Source: Clostridia bacterium
GTDB lineage: Bacteria; Bacillota; Clostridia; Oscillospirales; Acutalibacteraceae
Direction: 5' to 3'
Assembly: GCA_017517135.1 (NCBI GenBank)
Contig: JAFXAK010000001.1
Location: 1-51,997, forward strand
DNA: 51,997 bases
A program made the translations under genes and the position numbers. Each line of letters starts with the position of its first letter. Position 1 is the first letter of the stretch. The notes beneath the pieces were generated by a model. The model was not told where the DNA came from. It saw only the letters and a program-made list of their open reading frames with translations, and did no database searches. This document shows, in pieces, positions 17,399 through 25,347 of this stretch.

Positions 17399-17440
17399 AA
17401 ATGCCTTTTTGTTCCCGACTTTGTGAACAAAAAGGCATTT
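17399..17440 (+). terminator. Strong hairpin after the propeller/toroid gene
   Basis: A 16-bp perfect stem (AAATGCCTTTTTGTTC with GAACAAAAAGGCATTT) around a 10-base loop; the 3' arm ends in ATTT rather than a long T tract. Confidence 0.65.
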
Positions 17441-17446
17441 ATGCAG

Positions 17447-17475
17447 TTGACAAAAACACAGAATTGTGTTAATAT
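17447..17475 (+). promoter_or_regulatory. Promoter of tRNA-Leu(CAG)
   Basis: A consensus TTGACA (17447-17452) and TAATAT (17470-17475) are separated by 17 bases. The tRNA begins about 110 bases later; the intervening leader includes a small CACAAAAAAGTGTG hairpin. Confidence 0.7.
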
Positions 17476-17591
17476 TTTAGGGCACAAAAAAGTGTGCGTT
17501 ATTGCGGATTAAGCTGAAAGTAAGATTTTATCCGAAAGTAAGCTCCGCCTCGGTTTTCCCGCCGTGTAAAAATAGGGAATTAATAAAATAT

Positions 17592-17678
17592 GCAGATGTG
17601 GCGGAATTGGCAGACGCGTTAGATTCAGGTTCTAATGAAAGCAATTTCATGTGGGTTCAAGTCCCGTCATCTGCACCA
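17592..17678 (+). tRNA. tRNA-Leu (anticodon CAG)
   Basis: An 87-base class II tRNA with encoded CCA. Acceptor arms GCAGATG / CATCTGC pair; the anticodon stem is TTAGA / TCTAA around loop TTCAGGT, giving CAG, which reads CUG leucine codons. The long variable arm (TGAAAGCAATTTCA) and T-loop GGTTCAAGTCC are present. A terminator follows four bases later. Confidence 0.95.
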
Positions 17679-17681
17679 TAT

Positions 17682-17725
17682 TGAGTATTCATAAGGGATT
17701 TGACCTGTGAATACTCATTTTTTTT
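17682..17725 (+). terminator. Terminator of tRNA-Leu(CAG)
   Basis: Ten-bp perfect stem (TGAGTATTCA / TGAATACTCA), 16-base loop, then eight T. Confidence 0.85.
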
Positions 17726-17769
17726 GCTTAAAATAGAGTTTTATGTTTAATTTAATAGTTTTATGTATC

Positions 17770-17799
17770 GTCGCATTCCTTTCGGAGTGCGACTTTTTT
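17770..17799 (+). terminator. Terminator-like hairpin, TTTC loop
   Basis: GTCGCATTCC and GGAGTGCGAC pair (one G-U) around TTTC and are followed by six T. No gene lies directly upstream apart from the tRNA, so it may be a leftover from a deleted gene. Confidence 0.6.
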
Positions 17800-17916
17800 G
17801 TTTTGGTTATATTCATACGGGTTTTAGAGCTGTGCCTAACAAGTGAAATTTGTATGCACAAATTCAATGCTTGCAAAGACTTATATTTTTCTCTCTTCGG
17901 ATAGATTTACACCATA

Positions 17917-17970
17917 AGATTATTCACAAAGTTTTTATCTGTGAATAATCTATTTTTATTTCTTTTTATC
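17917..17970 (+). terminator. Second terminator-like hairpin in the gene-free stretch
   Basis: AGATTATTCAC (17917-17927) pairs perfectly with GTGAATAATCT (17941-17951), followed by T-rich sequence. Its arms resemble those of the tRNA terminator, as if that region had been duplicated and drifted. No coding potential is seen between 17726 and 18290. Confidence 0.5.
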
Positions 17971-18012
17971 AAACTATTGCAACCAGTTAAATAATTGTGA
18001 TATACTAAATGT

Positions 18013-18166
18013 GCTACACAAAACCGAATAAATGATATGGGAATGGTATTTTCTTTTATGGGGATACTATATCTTTTCGTACGTTATTTTTGAATTTTGC
18101 AAAACTGCAAATTCCACAGATAACGTGCGATGATTTGTCATTCCCATTTATCTGGTTTTGTGTAGC
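18013..18166. repeat. 154-bp palindromic element (MITE-like or structured RNA)
   Basis: Perfect 13-bp terminal inverted repeats (GCTACACAAAACC at 18013-18025, GGTTTTGTGTAGC at 18154-18166) continue inward as imperfect pairing through TGGGAATG / CATTCCCA. A nested CGTACGTTAT / ATAACGTGCG stem lies inside, capped by GAATTTTGCA / TGCAAATTC. The whole element can fold into one long hairpin. No clear flanking target duplication is visible. Confidence 0.65.
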
Positions 18167-18189
18167 GACAATCGGAGTTTGCGTTTTCG

Positions 18190-18219
18190 GTGCGTTAACT
18201 TCGGTTGGCGCACTTTTTT
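18190..18219 (+). terminator. Terminator-like hairpin upstream of the lipoprotein gene
   Basis: A ten-pair stem (GTGCGTTAAC / GTTGGCGCAC, two G-U) on a TTCG loop, followed by six T. It is the third orphan terminator in the tRNA-Leu island. Confidence 0.6.
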
Positions 18220-18289
18220 ATTTTGCGGAGATAAGAAAGTGAATTATATTATGGGTGTTCATAAATTTCCGTAAATAATATAAAAAAGG

Positions 18290-18931
18290 ATGATGAAGTT
18301 GAAAAAAATTATTTCATTAACTTTAGTTGTTGTTTTATGTTTTTCTTTTGCTGCTTGCGGAAACAATTCTGAAGAAAACATTGTAAAATCAAATTTAACA
18401 GAAATTGTTTCAACTGACATTGTTGATTTTACTCTTGAAAACTGTGAATTTGCGCATTATGTAAGCAATGTAAGCACAAACTATGTAGAGCCGACAGAAG
18501 AACCAAACACAATGTTTGCCGCAAGAACAGGAACTTGTTTTGTTTCTATGACTGTTACTATCAACAACAAAGACCGTGGCGGAAGCATTGACTTTGGTGG
18601 TTCTTTTTCAGATTGGGATCCTGCATCTTGGAAAGTAAAATATAACGGTGAAACATATGATATGTACGGTTTTGATTTAAATGTAGACAATTACAGATCA
18701 ATCAGTTTGTCTTATGCTGCACTCATTGATAAATCTACAGGTAAAGTTATTTCAAAAGTAGGTTCAAGCAATAAGTTGATAGCCGCAGGAGAATCTGTAA
18801 CAATTCGTATGTTTGGTATTATCCATGTTGATCCCGCATCACTTAAAGATTCATTTGATTTAGAGGTAAGTGTGCCTAATTCAACTGGTGAATATGAAAC
18901 TTTTGTTTACACAATACCTGCAAAAATATAA
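18290..18931 (+). CDS. Small lipoprotein of unknown function
   Basis: Lipoprotein signal: KKIISLTLVVVLCFSFAAC, with the lipobox cysteine near residue 23 followed by GNNSEEN. The remaining 190 residues are beta-rich and hydrophilic with no known motif; the pattern (FVSMTVTINNKDRGG, YNGETYDMYGFD, GESVTIRMFG) resembles immunoglobulin-like domains of the DUF4352 kind, a weak impression only. Start is uncertain: ATG at 18290 or 18293, or TTG at 18299, which has the better distance from AAAAAGGATG. A+T-rich codons differ from the neighbouring chromosome genes, fitting an acquired island next to a tRNA. Confidence 0.7.
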   Translation: MMKLKKIISLTLVVVLCFSFAACGNNSEENIVKSNLTEIVSTDIVDFTLENCEFAHYVSNVSTNYVEPTEEPNTMFAARTGTCFVSMTVTINNKDRGGSIDFGGSFSDWDPASWKVKYNGETYDMYGFDLNVDNYRSISLSYAALIDKSTGKVISKVGSSNKLIAAGESVTIRMFGIIHVDPASLKDSFDLEVSVPNSTGEYETFVYTIPAKI

Positions 18932-18977
18932 TTATTCGAACAAAAATAGTCCCTTCTGAACACCCGTACCAACCTTT

Positions 18978-19026
18978 AAAGTCTTGATAATCAATGGTTT
19001 TTCGCTGATTATTAAGACTTTTTCTT
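18978..19026 (+). terminator. Terminator of the lipoprotein gene
   Basis: AAAGTCTTGATAATCA pairs with TGATTATTAAGACTTT (one mismatch region) around a T-rich loop, followed by TTCTTTTT. Confidence 0.75.
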
Positions 19027-19067
19027 TTTCACAAAACCAGTTTATATTATGTTTTTCTACACTCATT

Positions 19068-19559
19068 TTACAAAGTGAGAATATCCGTCATAGTATGCAT
19101 TATGTTGGATTTTCTTTCAATATCTAAGGGTGCATATATATTTGCTGTTGTTTGAATATCAGCATGTCCAAGCCATTCTTGAATATCTTTTATTGTAAAA
19201 CCTTGTGCTACTAATAAACTTGCACAACTATGTCGCAAATCTTGAAATCTAATAATCGGCAGATTGCACTTTTTTAAGATATTATTGAAAGTTCGTGAAA
19301 TATAATCCGGCTTATATGGTTTGCCTTTGTCCCACTTGAAAATATAATCATTTTGTAAATATTTATTTCCAAATATTTGTTTATTAAGATTTCCTTTTTC
19401 TTTTAATAATAACAGTAAAATTTTTACTTGATTGGTGGCTTTTATTGTTATTATGCATAAATCGCAAACAGAATTAATGTGCATTCGACAAAGCTCGATT
19501 TTTTTATAAAAAGCGGTGTTACTTTTTCCGTTTAACCACACTTTATCTATATAAGACAA
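19068..19559 (-). pseudogene. Tyrosine-recombinase (integrase) remnant
   Basis: The C-terminal half of a phage/ICE-type integrase. The second catalytic segment FQDLRHSCASLLVAQG and the WLGHADIQTTANIYAPLD box with catalytic His and Tyr are readable. The arm-binding domain, core-binding domain and first catalytic arginine box are missing, and the first 55 residues do not read like the family, suggesting drift or frameshift. It cannot be active as it stands. The LytTR gene begins 24 bases from its truncated end, so a deletion probably joined them. With the tRNA-Leu 1.4 kb away it marks an old integration site. Confidence 0.8.
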
Positions 19560-19583
19560 ATTTTATTTTAAGGAAAAGTAACT

Positions 19584-19976
19584 ATGGAAGTGAAAGAAAT
19601 CGGACAACCAAAAACTAAAGAGGAAATAACTCAGCTGCTGTCAGATAACGATGTGATATGCATACCGATTACATATTACGGCTGTGAAGGTCTGTTTGTG
19701 CCCTTGGAAAACAGCAAAAACCGCGACTTTTCACCCGGCATACCCGTGACCGCCTGCAGTAAAGACATTTGCATAGTCTATCCCCACGAGATTGTGTACA
19801 TTGCCATTGAGGGCAGAAAGTCCGTGGTGTATCTGACGGACAGGAAACTCGAAACCTACCACCCCATAGAGCATTGTAAAACCGTCCTCGACGAGAAATC
19901 TTTTGCTCACTCACACTACAGCTACATAGTCAACCTTTATTACTTATCTGTAACAAAGGTTGAATTTATTTTATAA
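19584..19976 (+). CDS. LytTR-domain protein, C-terminally truncated
   Basis: Residues about 56-120 match a LytTR DNA-binding domain: IVYIAIEGRKSVVYLTDRKLETYHPIEHCKTVLDEKSF (listed by its core) and SHYSYIVNL. A normal LytTR domain continues about 25 more residues through the final strand and the helix with conserved PVSRR; here the frame runs into SVTKVEFIL and stops. The N-terminal 50 residues are unknown. An AAGGAAAAG site precedes the ATG. It may be a decayed regulator or a short functional form. It lies 40 bases upstream of the response regulator on the same strand. Confidence 0.6.
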   Translation: MEVKEIGQPKTKEEITQLLSDNDVICIPITYYGCEGLFVPLENSKNRDFSPGIPVTACSKDICIVYPHEIVYIAIEGRKSVVYLTDRKLETYHPIEHCKTVLDEKSFAHSHYSYIVNLYYLSVTKVEFIL

Positions 19977-20016
19977 AGTATTATAATTTAATCATAACAT
20001 ATCAAAAGGTGATTTT

Positions 20017-20694
20017 ATGATTAAAATTCTCGTTGTTGAAGACGATATAACAATTGTAAAAAAGCTGGGTGAACTCTTGCGGCAGGAGGGGTTTTCGGTC
20101 AGCAGTGTGCTTAATTGCAGGGATGCTGAAAGCGTACTCGAAGCCGAGCAGTTTGACCTTGTTCTGCTCGATGTTCTGCTTCCCGACGGGAACGGATTTT
20201 CGCTTTGCAAGAGGATAAAGAGCATCACGGACTGTCCGGTTATATTTCTTACCGCCTCTGCAGACGAATTCAGCGTTGTTACGGGGCTTGATATCGGTGC
20301 TGATGACTATATAGAAAAGCCGTACCGCCCCAGAGAGCTTATTTCCCGTATAAAATCCGTGCTTCGCAGAACGGGAAAAAGTCAGAGCGTTTTAACGCTC
20401 GGCAATGTATGTGTTGATATGGATAAGGGCATTGTCACCAAAAACGGCAGAGATGTTTTTCTGTCTGCTTTGGAATACAGACTTTTTCTTGTGTTTCTCA
20501 ACAATCCCGGTATCACGCTTACAAGAAATAAGCTCTTGTCCGAAATATGGGATATTGCAGGAGATTATGTGAACGACAACACTCTCACGGTATATATAAA
20601 AAGGCTCAGAGATAAAATTGAAGACGATCCCCAGAATCCGAAAATTATCCTTACGGTAAGAGGCTTAGGATATAAGACAGGTGAACTGAAATGA
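20017..20694 (+). CDS. OmpR-family response regulator (BceR-like)
   Basis: Receiver domain 1-115 with the acidic pair EDD at 8-10, phosphoacceptor Asp52 in LVLLDVLLPDGNG, LTA switch residue, and EKPYRP with the conserved Lys. Winged-helix effector domain about 125-225, ending TVRGLGYKTGELK. 225 aa, normal. Its stop overlaps the kinase start by four bases. Context (kinase without an outer sensor domain, then an ABC transporter) fits peptide-antibiotic sensing and detoxification. Two box-like repeats downstream, before the transporter genes, are its likely targets. Ribosome site AAAAGGTG precedes the ATG. Confidence 0.93.
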   Translation: MIKILVVEDDITIVKKLGELLRQEGFSVSSVLNCRDAESVLEAEQFDLVLLDVLLPDGNGFSLCKRIKSITDCPVIFLTASADEFSVVTGLDIGADDYIEKPYRPRELISRIKSVLRRTGKSQSVLTLGNVCVDMDKGIVTKNGRDVFLSALEYRLFLVFLNNPGITLTRNKLLSEIWDIAGDYVNDNTLTVYIKRLRDKIEDDPQNPKIILTVRGLGYKTGELK

Positions 20695-21695
20695 AGCTTT
20701 TTAACAATCCCGAAATCAGAAAATTTTTATTGATAACAGTGATTCCCTCACTGTTATTGTGTTTTATTGTCTTCTTTTTCTCGGAAATTGCCGCTGTTTG
20801 TGTTTTTCTTATAAGTGCATTTCTTATAATCAGCTTTCTGATTTTTACAAGGCAGAGGTATGTAAGAATCAGTAAGCTCGAAGAAAATATAGATAAAATT
20901 CTCCACGGCAATGAAACAATAGATGTAAAATCCTACGGAGAGGGTGAGCTTTCTATTTTGGAGAGCGATGTGCAGAAAATGCTTGTCCGACTTCGTGACC
21001 AGAATGATAAGCTCGAAAAGGAGAGAGGCTTTCTTGCCGATTCAATAGCAGATATATCCCATCAGCTGAGAACTCCGCTTACAAGTATAAATCTTATTTT
21101 ATCTCTTATTCAGTCGGGAGAGGTTGACGGGGAGAGAAAGTCGCAGCTTTTAAGAGAGCTTTCTTCTCTCATTTCTAAAACCGAATATCTTGTGAGTGTG
21201 CTTCTTAAAATATCAAAGCTCGATGCAGGAATCGTTAATTTTGAAAGAAAAGAAACAAGCCTTAAGGCTCTTTTGAAAAAATCGGCAGAAGCCTTACTTA
21301 TTCCTATGGATATAAAAAATCAGCAGCTTATTATAGATGCGGATAATATTGTGCTTTATTGTGATTTTCCGTGGTGTCTTGAAGCATTCGGGAACATACT
21401 TAAAAACTGCACGGAGCATACTCCCGAAAACGGCACTATAACTCTAAGGGCAACGGACACCCCGATTTTTACGCAGATTGTAATTTCCGACACAGGCACA
21501 GGGTTTAATGAGGACGATATCCCGCATCTTTTTGACCGCTTTTATAAGGGCAAAAATTCCTCAAAGGAAAGCTTCGGTATCGGTCTTAATTTCGCAAAAA
21601 TGATAATTAATTCTCACAACGGCAGCATAAGTGCAAAAAACGGCGAAACGGGCGGAGCAGAATTTACAATACGCTTCTATAAACAGGTTGTGTGA
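20691..21695 (+). CDS. Intramembrane-sensing histidine kinase (BceS-like)
   Basis: Two membrane helices at about 12-31 and 34-53, with only a few residues between them, so no external sensor domain. HisKA box ADISHQLRTPLTSI with His124; N box LKNCTEHTPENGTI; G1 box SDTGTGFNEDDI; F box HLFDRFYKG; G2 box GIGLNFAKMII. 334 aa, the size of BceS-type kinases, which rely on their ABC transporter for sensing. Overlaps the response regulator by four bases. Confidence 0.92.
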   Translation: MKLFNNPEIRKFLLITVIPSLLLCFIVFFFSEIAAVCVFLISAFLIISFLIFTRQRYVRISKLEENIDKILHGNETIDVKSYGEGELSILESDVQKMLVRLRDQNDKLEKERGFLADSIADISHQLRTPLTSINLILSLIQSGEVDGERKSQLLRELSSLISKTEYLVSVLLKISKLDAGIVNFERKETSLKALLKKSAEALLIPMDIKNQQLIIDADNIVLYCDFPWCLEAFGNILKNCTEHTPENGTITLRATDTPIFTQIVISDTGTGFNEDDIPHLFDRFYKGKNSSKESFGIGLNFAKMIINSHNGSISAKNGETGGAEFTIRFYKQVV

Positions 21696-21756
21696 CATAT
21701 CTGTAATAATCAAGTCACCGTAATGTAAGTTAAGTTTTGTACAATGAAGCTACAAT
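21693..21756 (+). promoter_or_regulatory. Two tandem BceR-type operator boxes and transporter promoter
   Basis: TGACA-TATC-TGTAA (21693-21706) fits TnACA-N4-TGTAA, described for BceR-type regulators. TCACC-GTAA-TGTAA (21715-21728) fits with one mismatch. The boxes are 22 bases apart, two helical turns. A TACAAT -10 lies at 21751-21756 with no good -35; the second box occupies roughly the -35 position, as for an activator. The ABC transporter genes start 22 bases after the -10. Operator function is inferred. Confidence 0.6.
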
Positions 21757-21777
21757 AAAGATAAGGAGAAATTCAAT

Positions 21778-22461
21778 ATGGATATTTTGAAAATTGAAAA
21801 CCTTTCAAAGATTTACGGCGAGGGTGAAAATCAGGTAAAAGCCCTCGACAATGTGAGCTTCAGCGTACCTAAAGGACAGTTTGTTGCAATAGTCGGCCCC
21901 TCCGGTTCGGGCAAAAGCACACTCTTGCACATTTTAGGCGGTGTTGACAAGCCCACAAGCGGTAAGGTTTTCCTTGACGGACAGGATGTTTACGCACAGA
22001 ACGAGGACCAGCTTGCCGTTTTCCGCAGAAGACAGGTGGGGCTTGTTTATCAGTTCTATAATCTTATTCCCGTGCTTAATGTAACGGAAAATATCACCCT
22101 GCCCGTGCTTATGGACGGCAAAAAGGTTGATAAGACTTATCTTGAGGAGCTTATCGGTATGCTGTCTTTGAAAGGCAGAGAAAAGCATCTGCCCAACGAG
22201 CTTTCGGGCGGTCAGCAGCAGAGAGTATCTATAGGCAGAGCACTTATAAATAATCCCGCGGTTATGCTTGCAGACGAGCCCACGGGTAATCTTGACTCGA
22301 AAAACAGTCACGAAATTGTGGAGCTTCTTAAGGTCTCCAACAAGAAATACTCACAGACACTTATTGTTATCACTCACGATGAGTCAATAGCCTTGCAGGC
22401 AGACAGAATTATTACCATAAATGACGGTAAAATTGAGAGTGATAAGCTCCTGCAGAGATGA
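21778..22461 (+). CDS. ABC transporter ATPase (MacB/LolD/BceA-type)
   Basis: Cytoplasmic ATPase of a peptide or lipoprotein-type export/defence transporter. Walker A GPSGSGKST near 41-49, Q-loop in YQFYNLIPVLNV, signature LSGGQQQR near 142, Walker B MLADEPTGNLDSKNS, H-loop in VITHDESIAL. 227 aa, typical. An AAGGAGA site precedes the ATG by eight bases. It pairs with the permease that starts 11 bases after its stop. The subfamily (MacB-like clade) is clear; the substrate is not. Confidence 0.95.
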   Translation: MDILKIENLSKIYGEGENQVKALDNVSFSVPKGQFVAIVGPSGSGKSTLLHILGGVDKPTSGKVFLDGQDVYAQNEDQLAVFRRRQVGLVYQFYNLIPVLNVTENITLPVLMDGKKVDKTYLEELIGMLSLKGREKHLPNELSGGQQQRVSIGRALINNPAVMLADEPTGNLDSKNSHEIVELLKVSNKKYSQTLIVITHDESIALQADRIITINDGKIESDKLLQR

Positions 22462-22471
22462 GGTGGGGGAA

Positions 22472-25297
22472 ATGAATATATTTAAGCAATTCACCTTACG
22501 CTCACTTAAAGAAAATAAAACAAGAACTCTTGTCACGATAATCGGTATAATTCTTTCCGTTTCAATGTTCACAGCCACAATAGAGGCTTTTGTTACGGTG
22601 CAGAACTATCTTATAAATTATGCCGAGATGTATAACGGTAAATTCCATGTAGGCTTTGTTGATGTTGAAAATGACGATGTTTCAAAAATCACCGAAGACG
22701 AAAGGGTAGAGAAGTATACCTATTTTCAGGAAATAGGCTATGCTGAAATAGGCTCCTCAAATGAATATAAGCCGTATCTGTATATCGCGGGTATTCCTTC
22801 TGACTTTACGGACATTATGCCCATTCACCTGACTGAAGGCAGACTGCCCGAAAACAGCAATGAAATTGTGGTGTCCGAGCATCTGTATACAAACAGCGGT
22901 GTAAAGCTTAAAATCGGTCAGCAGATAACTCTTGATGTTGGTGACAGACAATGGATTGAGCTTGTTGACATCAGCGACGAGGAATATGAAGCTCTTGAAG
23001 GCGATACCTGGGCAAAGCTTACTCAGGAATATCCGTTGAGAAAAGCCGAGGGCGAAGAAGCAACGGAGAAGATAGTTAATACAAAGCAGAAAACATACAC
23101 CGTTGTAGGCTTCTGTCTGAGACCTGATGAACAGTATCTTGAGCCGTATACTGCTCCCGGTTATACTGCCTATACCATAAATGAAGCAGGCAACACAAAG
23201 CATTCCAATGTATACACAATAATTTCACAGCCCACCGATTACAGCCGCTTCAATCTTGATATCGTAAGAGGCATTGAGGTTAATTCACTTATAAACCATG
23301 ACTTGCTTACATATAGTCTCCAGAGCTTTGATTCTGCCTTTGCAGGTCTTGCAATAGGCTTGTTGAGCATTCTTATCGGGCTTATTGTGTTCGGCTCTGT
23401 GTCACTTATCTATAACACATTTTCAATTTCCGTAAGTGAAAGAACAAAGCAATTCGGTATTCTCAAAAGTGTGGGTGCTACCAAAAAGCAGATAAGAAAG
23501 TCGGTTCTTTACGAAGCAGCCGTGCTTTGTGTTATCGGTATTCCCGTCGGTCTTATTTCGGGGTGTCTGGGTATTGCCGTAACCTTCCGGTTTTTAAGCG
23601 ATTCAATTTCCACCTTTCTTGCCGAGCTTACAGACCTTAAAATGCAGTTTGTATTTTCTCCCTTGGCACTTATTGCCGCAAGTATGATAAGCTTTGTAAC
23701 GGTTATAATCTCTGCATATATCCCCGCAAGAAAGGCTATAAAAATCAATCCCATTGAGTCTGTCAGACAGTCAAATGAGATTAAAATAAAACGCCGCAGA
23801 GTTAAGGTGTCACCTCTTACGGGTAAAATATTCGGCTTTGAAGCCACACTCTCATCAAAGAATTTCAAGAGAAACAAAAGAAAATACCGTACCACAGTAT
23901 TTTCGCTTTTCGTGTCCGTGGTGCTGTTTATTTCCGCTTCATCTCTTTCAACATATTTTACAGATATAGTTGAGGCTGAAAGTCAGGATATGAATTATGA
24001 TGTGCTGGTAAGAGTATACAATAATGATATCCATTCAGACGATGACGGTTTGTCAGACGAAAACAAAGCTCTGATTAATAAGCTTTATAACAGCCTGAAT
24101 TCTGTTGACAGCATTGATGAATATACTATGGCTGAAGCTATGGGTACCGAATTTATGGTTGACAATGAGTTTATTGCCGATGAGTATAAAAAAATGCTGA
24201 AAGCCGTATATTCGTCAGAAATTGCCGAATCTCGTGATTACGGAACATTCGTGTATAATTTTATTGATGATGCCGCTTTTAAGCGATTGCTTGAAAAAGA
24301 GGGAATTTCCGAAAAGGGTTATTTTGACGAAAACAATCCCAATGCATTAGTGTATGACAGAACAACTCACATTTTTCAGACGGGAGAGAAGGAAAGCGTT
24401 TATTCCGTACCGTTCCTCGATAAAGATAAATTCCCCTGTGCATTGCCCGTCAGCGACATAATGTATACCTTTGAAAAGGACGGTACAGAGTATTATTCTT
24501 TCGGTACCGAGGAAATAAACGGAGAGTTGCTTTATAAATACGATATCCCCCGTGATGAGGGAGAAGATATTGATCCGTCTACTGCAATATATCTCTCCGA
24601 GGAAGAGGCTGTGACAACAGCAAATATAAATATCGGAAACTCTCTTAAAGAAAAGCCCTGCTTTGTTACAGGTCAGGTAAATCTTATTTATCCCGAATCC
24701 TTAAAGGAAAGTATTTGTGCTGAATACGAGCTTGACGGCTATTATCAGATGCGCATTTACATTTTTGCAGATGACCACGCAAAGGCTGTAACCGACATTG
24801 AACAGCTTATAAAGGATATCGGAGCCGGCGGTAAAATGAGTGTTCATGATTATGCTTCGGAAATCGAGAGTACACGCGCACTTGTAACCATAGCAAAGGT
24901 GCTGGCTTACGGCTTTATTGTTCTTATCTCTATGATAGCCGCCGCTAATGTGTTCAACACAATCTCAACCAACATTTCATTGAGAAGACGCGAAATTGCA
25001 ACCCTGAAATCCGTCGGTCTTACAAGCAAGGGTATGGCAAAAATGATGACCTTTGAATCTCTGCTTTACGGACTGAAAAGCCTTATGTTCTCCCTGCCCG
25101 TCTCTTTGGGTGTGACATATCTTGTGTATTTCGTCGCAAGGGACAGCGGCTATGAAATGGGCTTTTATGTGCCGTGGGACAAATTTATCATAGCTATTCT
25201 GAGTGTATTTATAATTGTTGTACTGAGTATGGTGTATTCAATCAGAAAGGTAAACAGAGAAAATACGGTTGAAACACTCAGAAACGAAAATATTTAA
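22472..25297 (+). CDS. ABC transporter permease, duplicated FtsX/MacB type
   Basis: 941 residues from the ATG preceded by AGGTGGGGGA; an ORF start inside the ATPase gene is rejected. First helix about 18-40, then a large outer domain to about 275, three helices with an FtsX domain (SVSERTKQFGILKSVGATKKQIRK), a fifth helix near 475-500, a second large outer domain, and three C-terminal helices with a second FtsX domain (ISLRRREIATLKSVGLTSKGM). Eight helices in two 1+3 halves, unlike the 10-helix BceB proteins, although it sits beside a BceRS-like pair. It likely moves or extracts peptides or lipids across the membrane using the neighbouring ATPase. Confidence 0.93.
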   Translation: MNIFKQFTLRSLKENKTRTLVTIIGIILSVSMFTATIEAFVTVQNYLINYAEMYNGKFHVGFVDVENDDVSKITEDERVEKYTYFQEIGYAEIGSSNEYKPYLYIAGIPSDFTDIMPIHLTEGRLPENSNEIVVSEHLYTNSGVKLKIGQQITLDVGDRQWIELVDISDEEYEALEGDTWAKLTQEYPLRKAEGEEATEKIVNTKQKTYTVVGFCLRPDEQYLEPYTAPGYTAYTINEAGNTKHSNVYTIISQPTDYSRFNLDIVRGIEVNSLINHDLLTYSLQSFDSAFAGLAIGLLSILIGLIVFGSVSLIYNTFSISVSERTKQFGILKSVGATKKQIRKSVLYEAAVLCVIGIPVGLISGCLGIAVTFRFLSDSISTFLAELTDLKMQFVFSPLALIAASMISFVTVIISAYIPARKAIKINPIESVRQSNEIKIKRRRVKVSPLTGKIFGFEATLSSKNFKRNKRKYRTTVFSLFVSVVLFISASSLSTYFTDIVEAESQDMNYDVLVRVYNNDIHSDDDGLSDENKALINKLYNSLNSVDSIDEYTMAEAMGTEFMVDNEFIADEYKKMLKAVYSSEIAESRDYGTFVYNFIDDAAFKRLLEKEGISEKGYFDENNPNALVYDRTTHIFQTGEKESVYSVPFLDKDKFPCALPVSDIMYTFEKDGTEYYSFGTEEINGELLYKYDIPRDEGEDIDPSTAIYLSEEEAVTTANINIGNSLKEKPCFVTGQVNLIYPESLKESICAEYELDGYYQMRIYIFADDHAKAVTDIEQLIKDIGAGGKMSVHDYASEIESTRALVTIAKVLAYGFIVLISMIAAANVFNTISTNISLRRREIATLKSVGLTSKGMAKMMTFESLLYGLKSLMFSLPVSLGVTYLVYFVARDSGYEMGFYVPWDKFIIAILSVFIIVVLSMVYSIRKVNRENTVETLRNENI

Positions 25298-25304
25298 ATA
25301 AGTA

Positions 25305-25345
25305 ACGGGATGTAAAAGAGAAAAGCTTTTACATCCCGTGTTTTT
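25305..25345. terminator. Bidirectional terminator
   Basis: Perfect 14-bp stem (ACGGGATGTAAAAG at 25305-25318, CTTTTACATCCCGT at 25326-25339) followed by GTTTTTG. It separates the convergent permease and ADP-ribosylglycohydrolase genes. Its left arm is shared with the disrupted hairpin near 49620. Confidence 0.85.
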
Positions 25346-25347
25346 GT

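Noticed and set aside
17502-17684. Plus-strand frame across tRNA-Leu(CAG)
   Set aside because: It translates the tRNA itself and its leader.
22421-22471. Upstream start for the ABC permease
   Set aside because: It lies inside the ATPase gene; the ATG at 22472 has AGGTGGGGGA in front and fits the family start.
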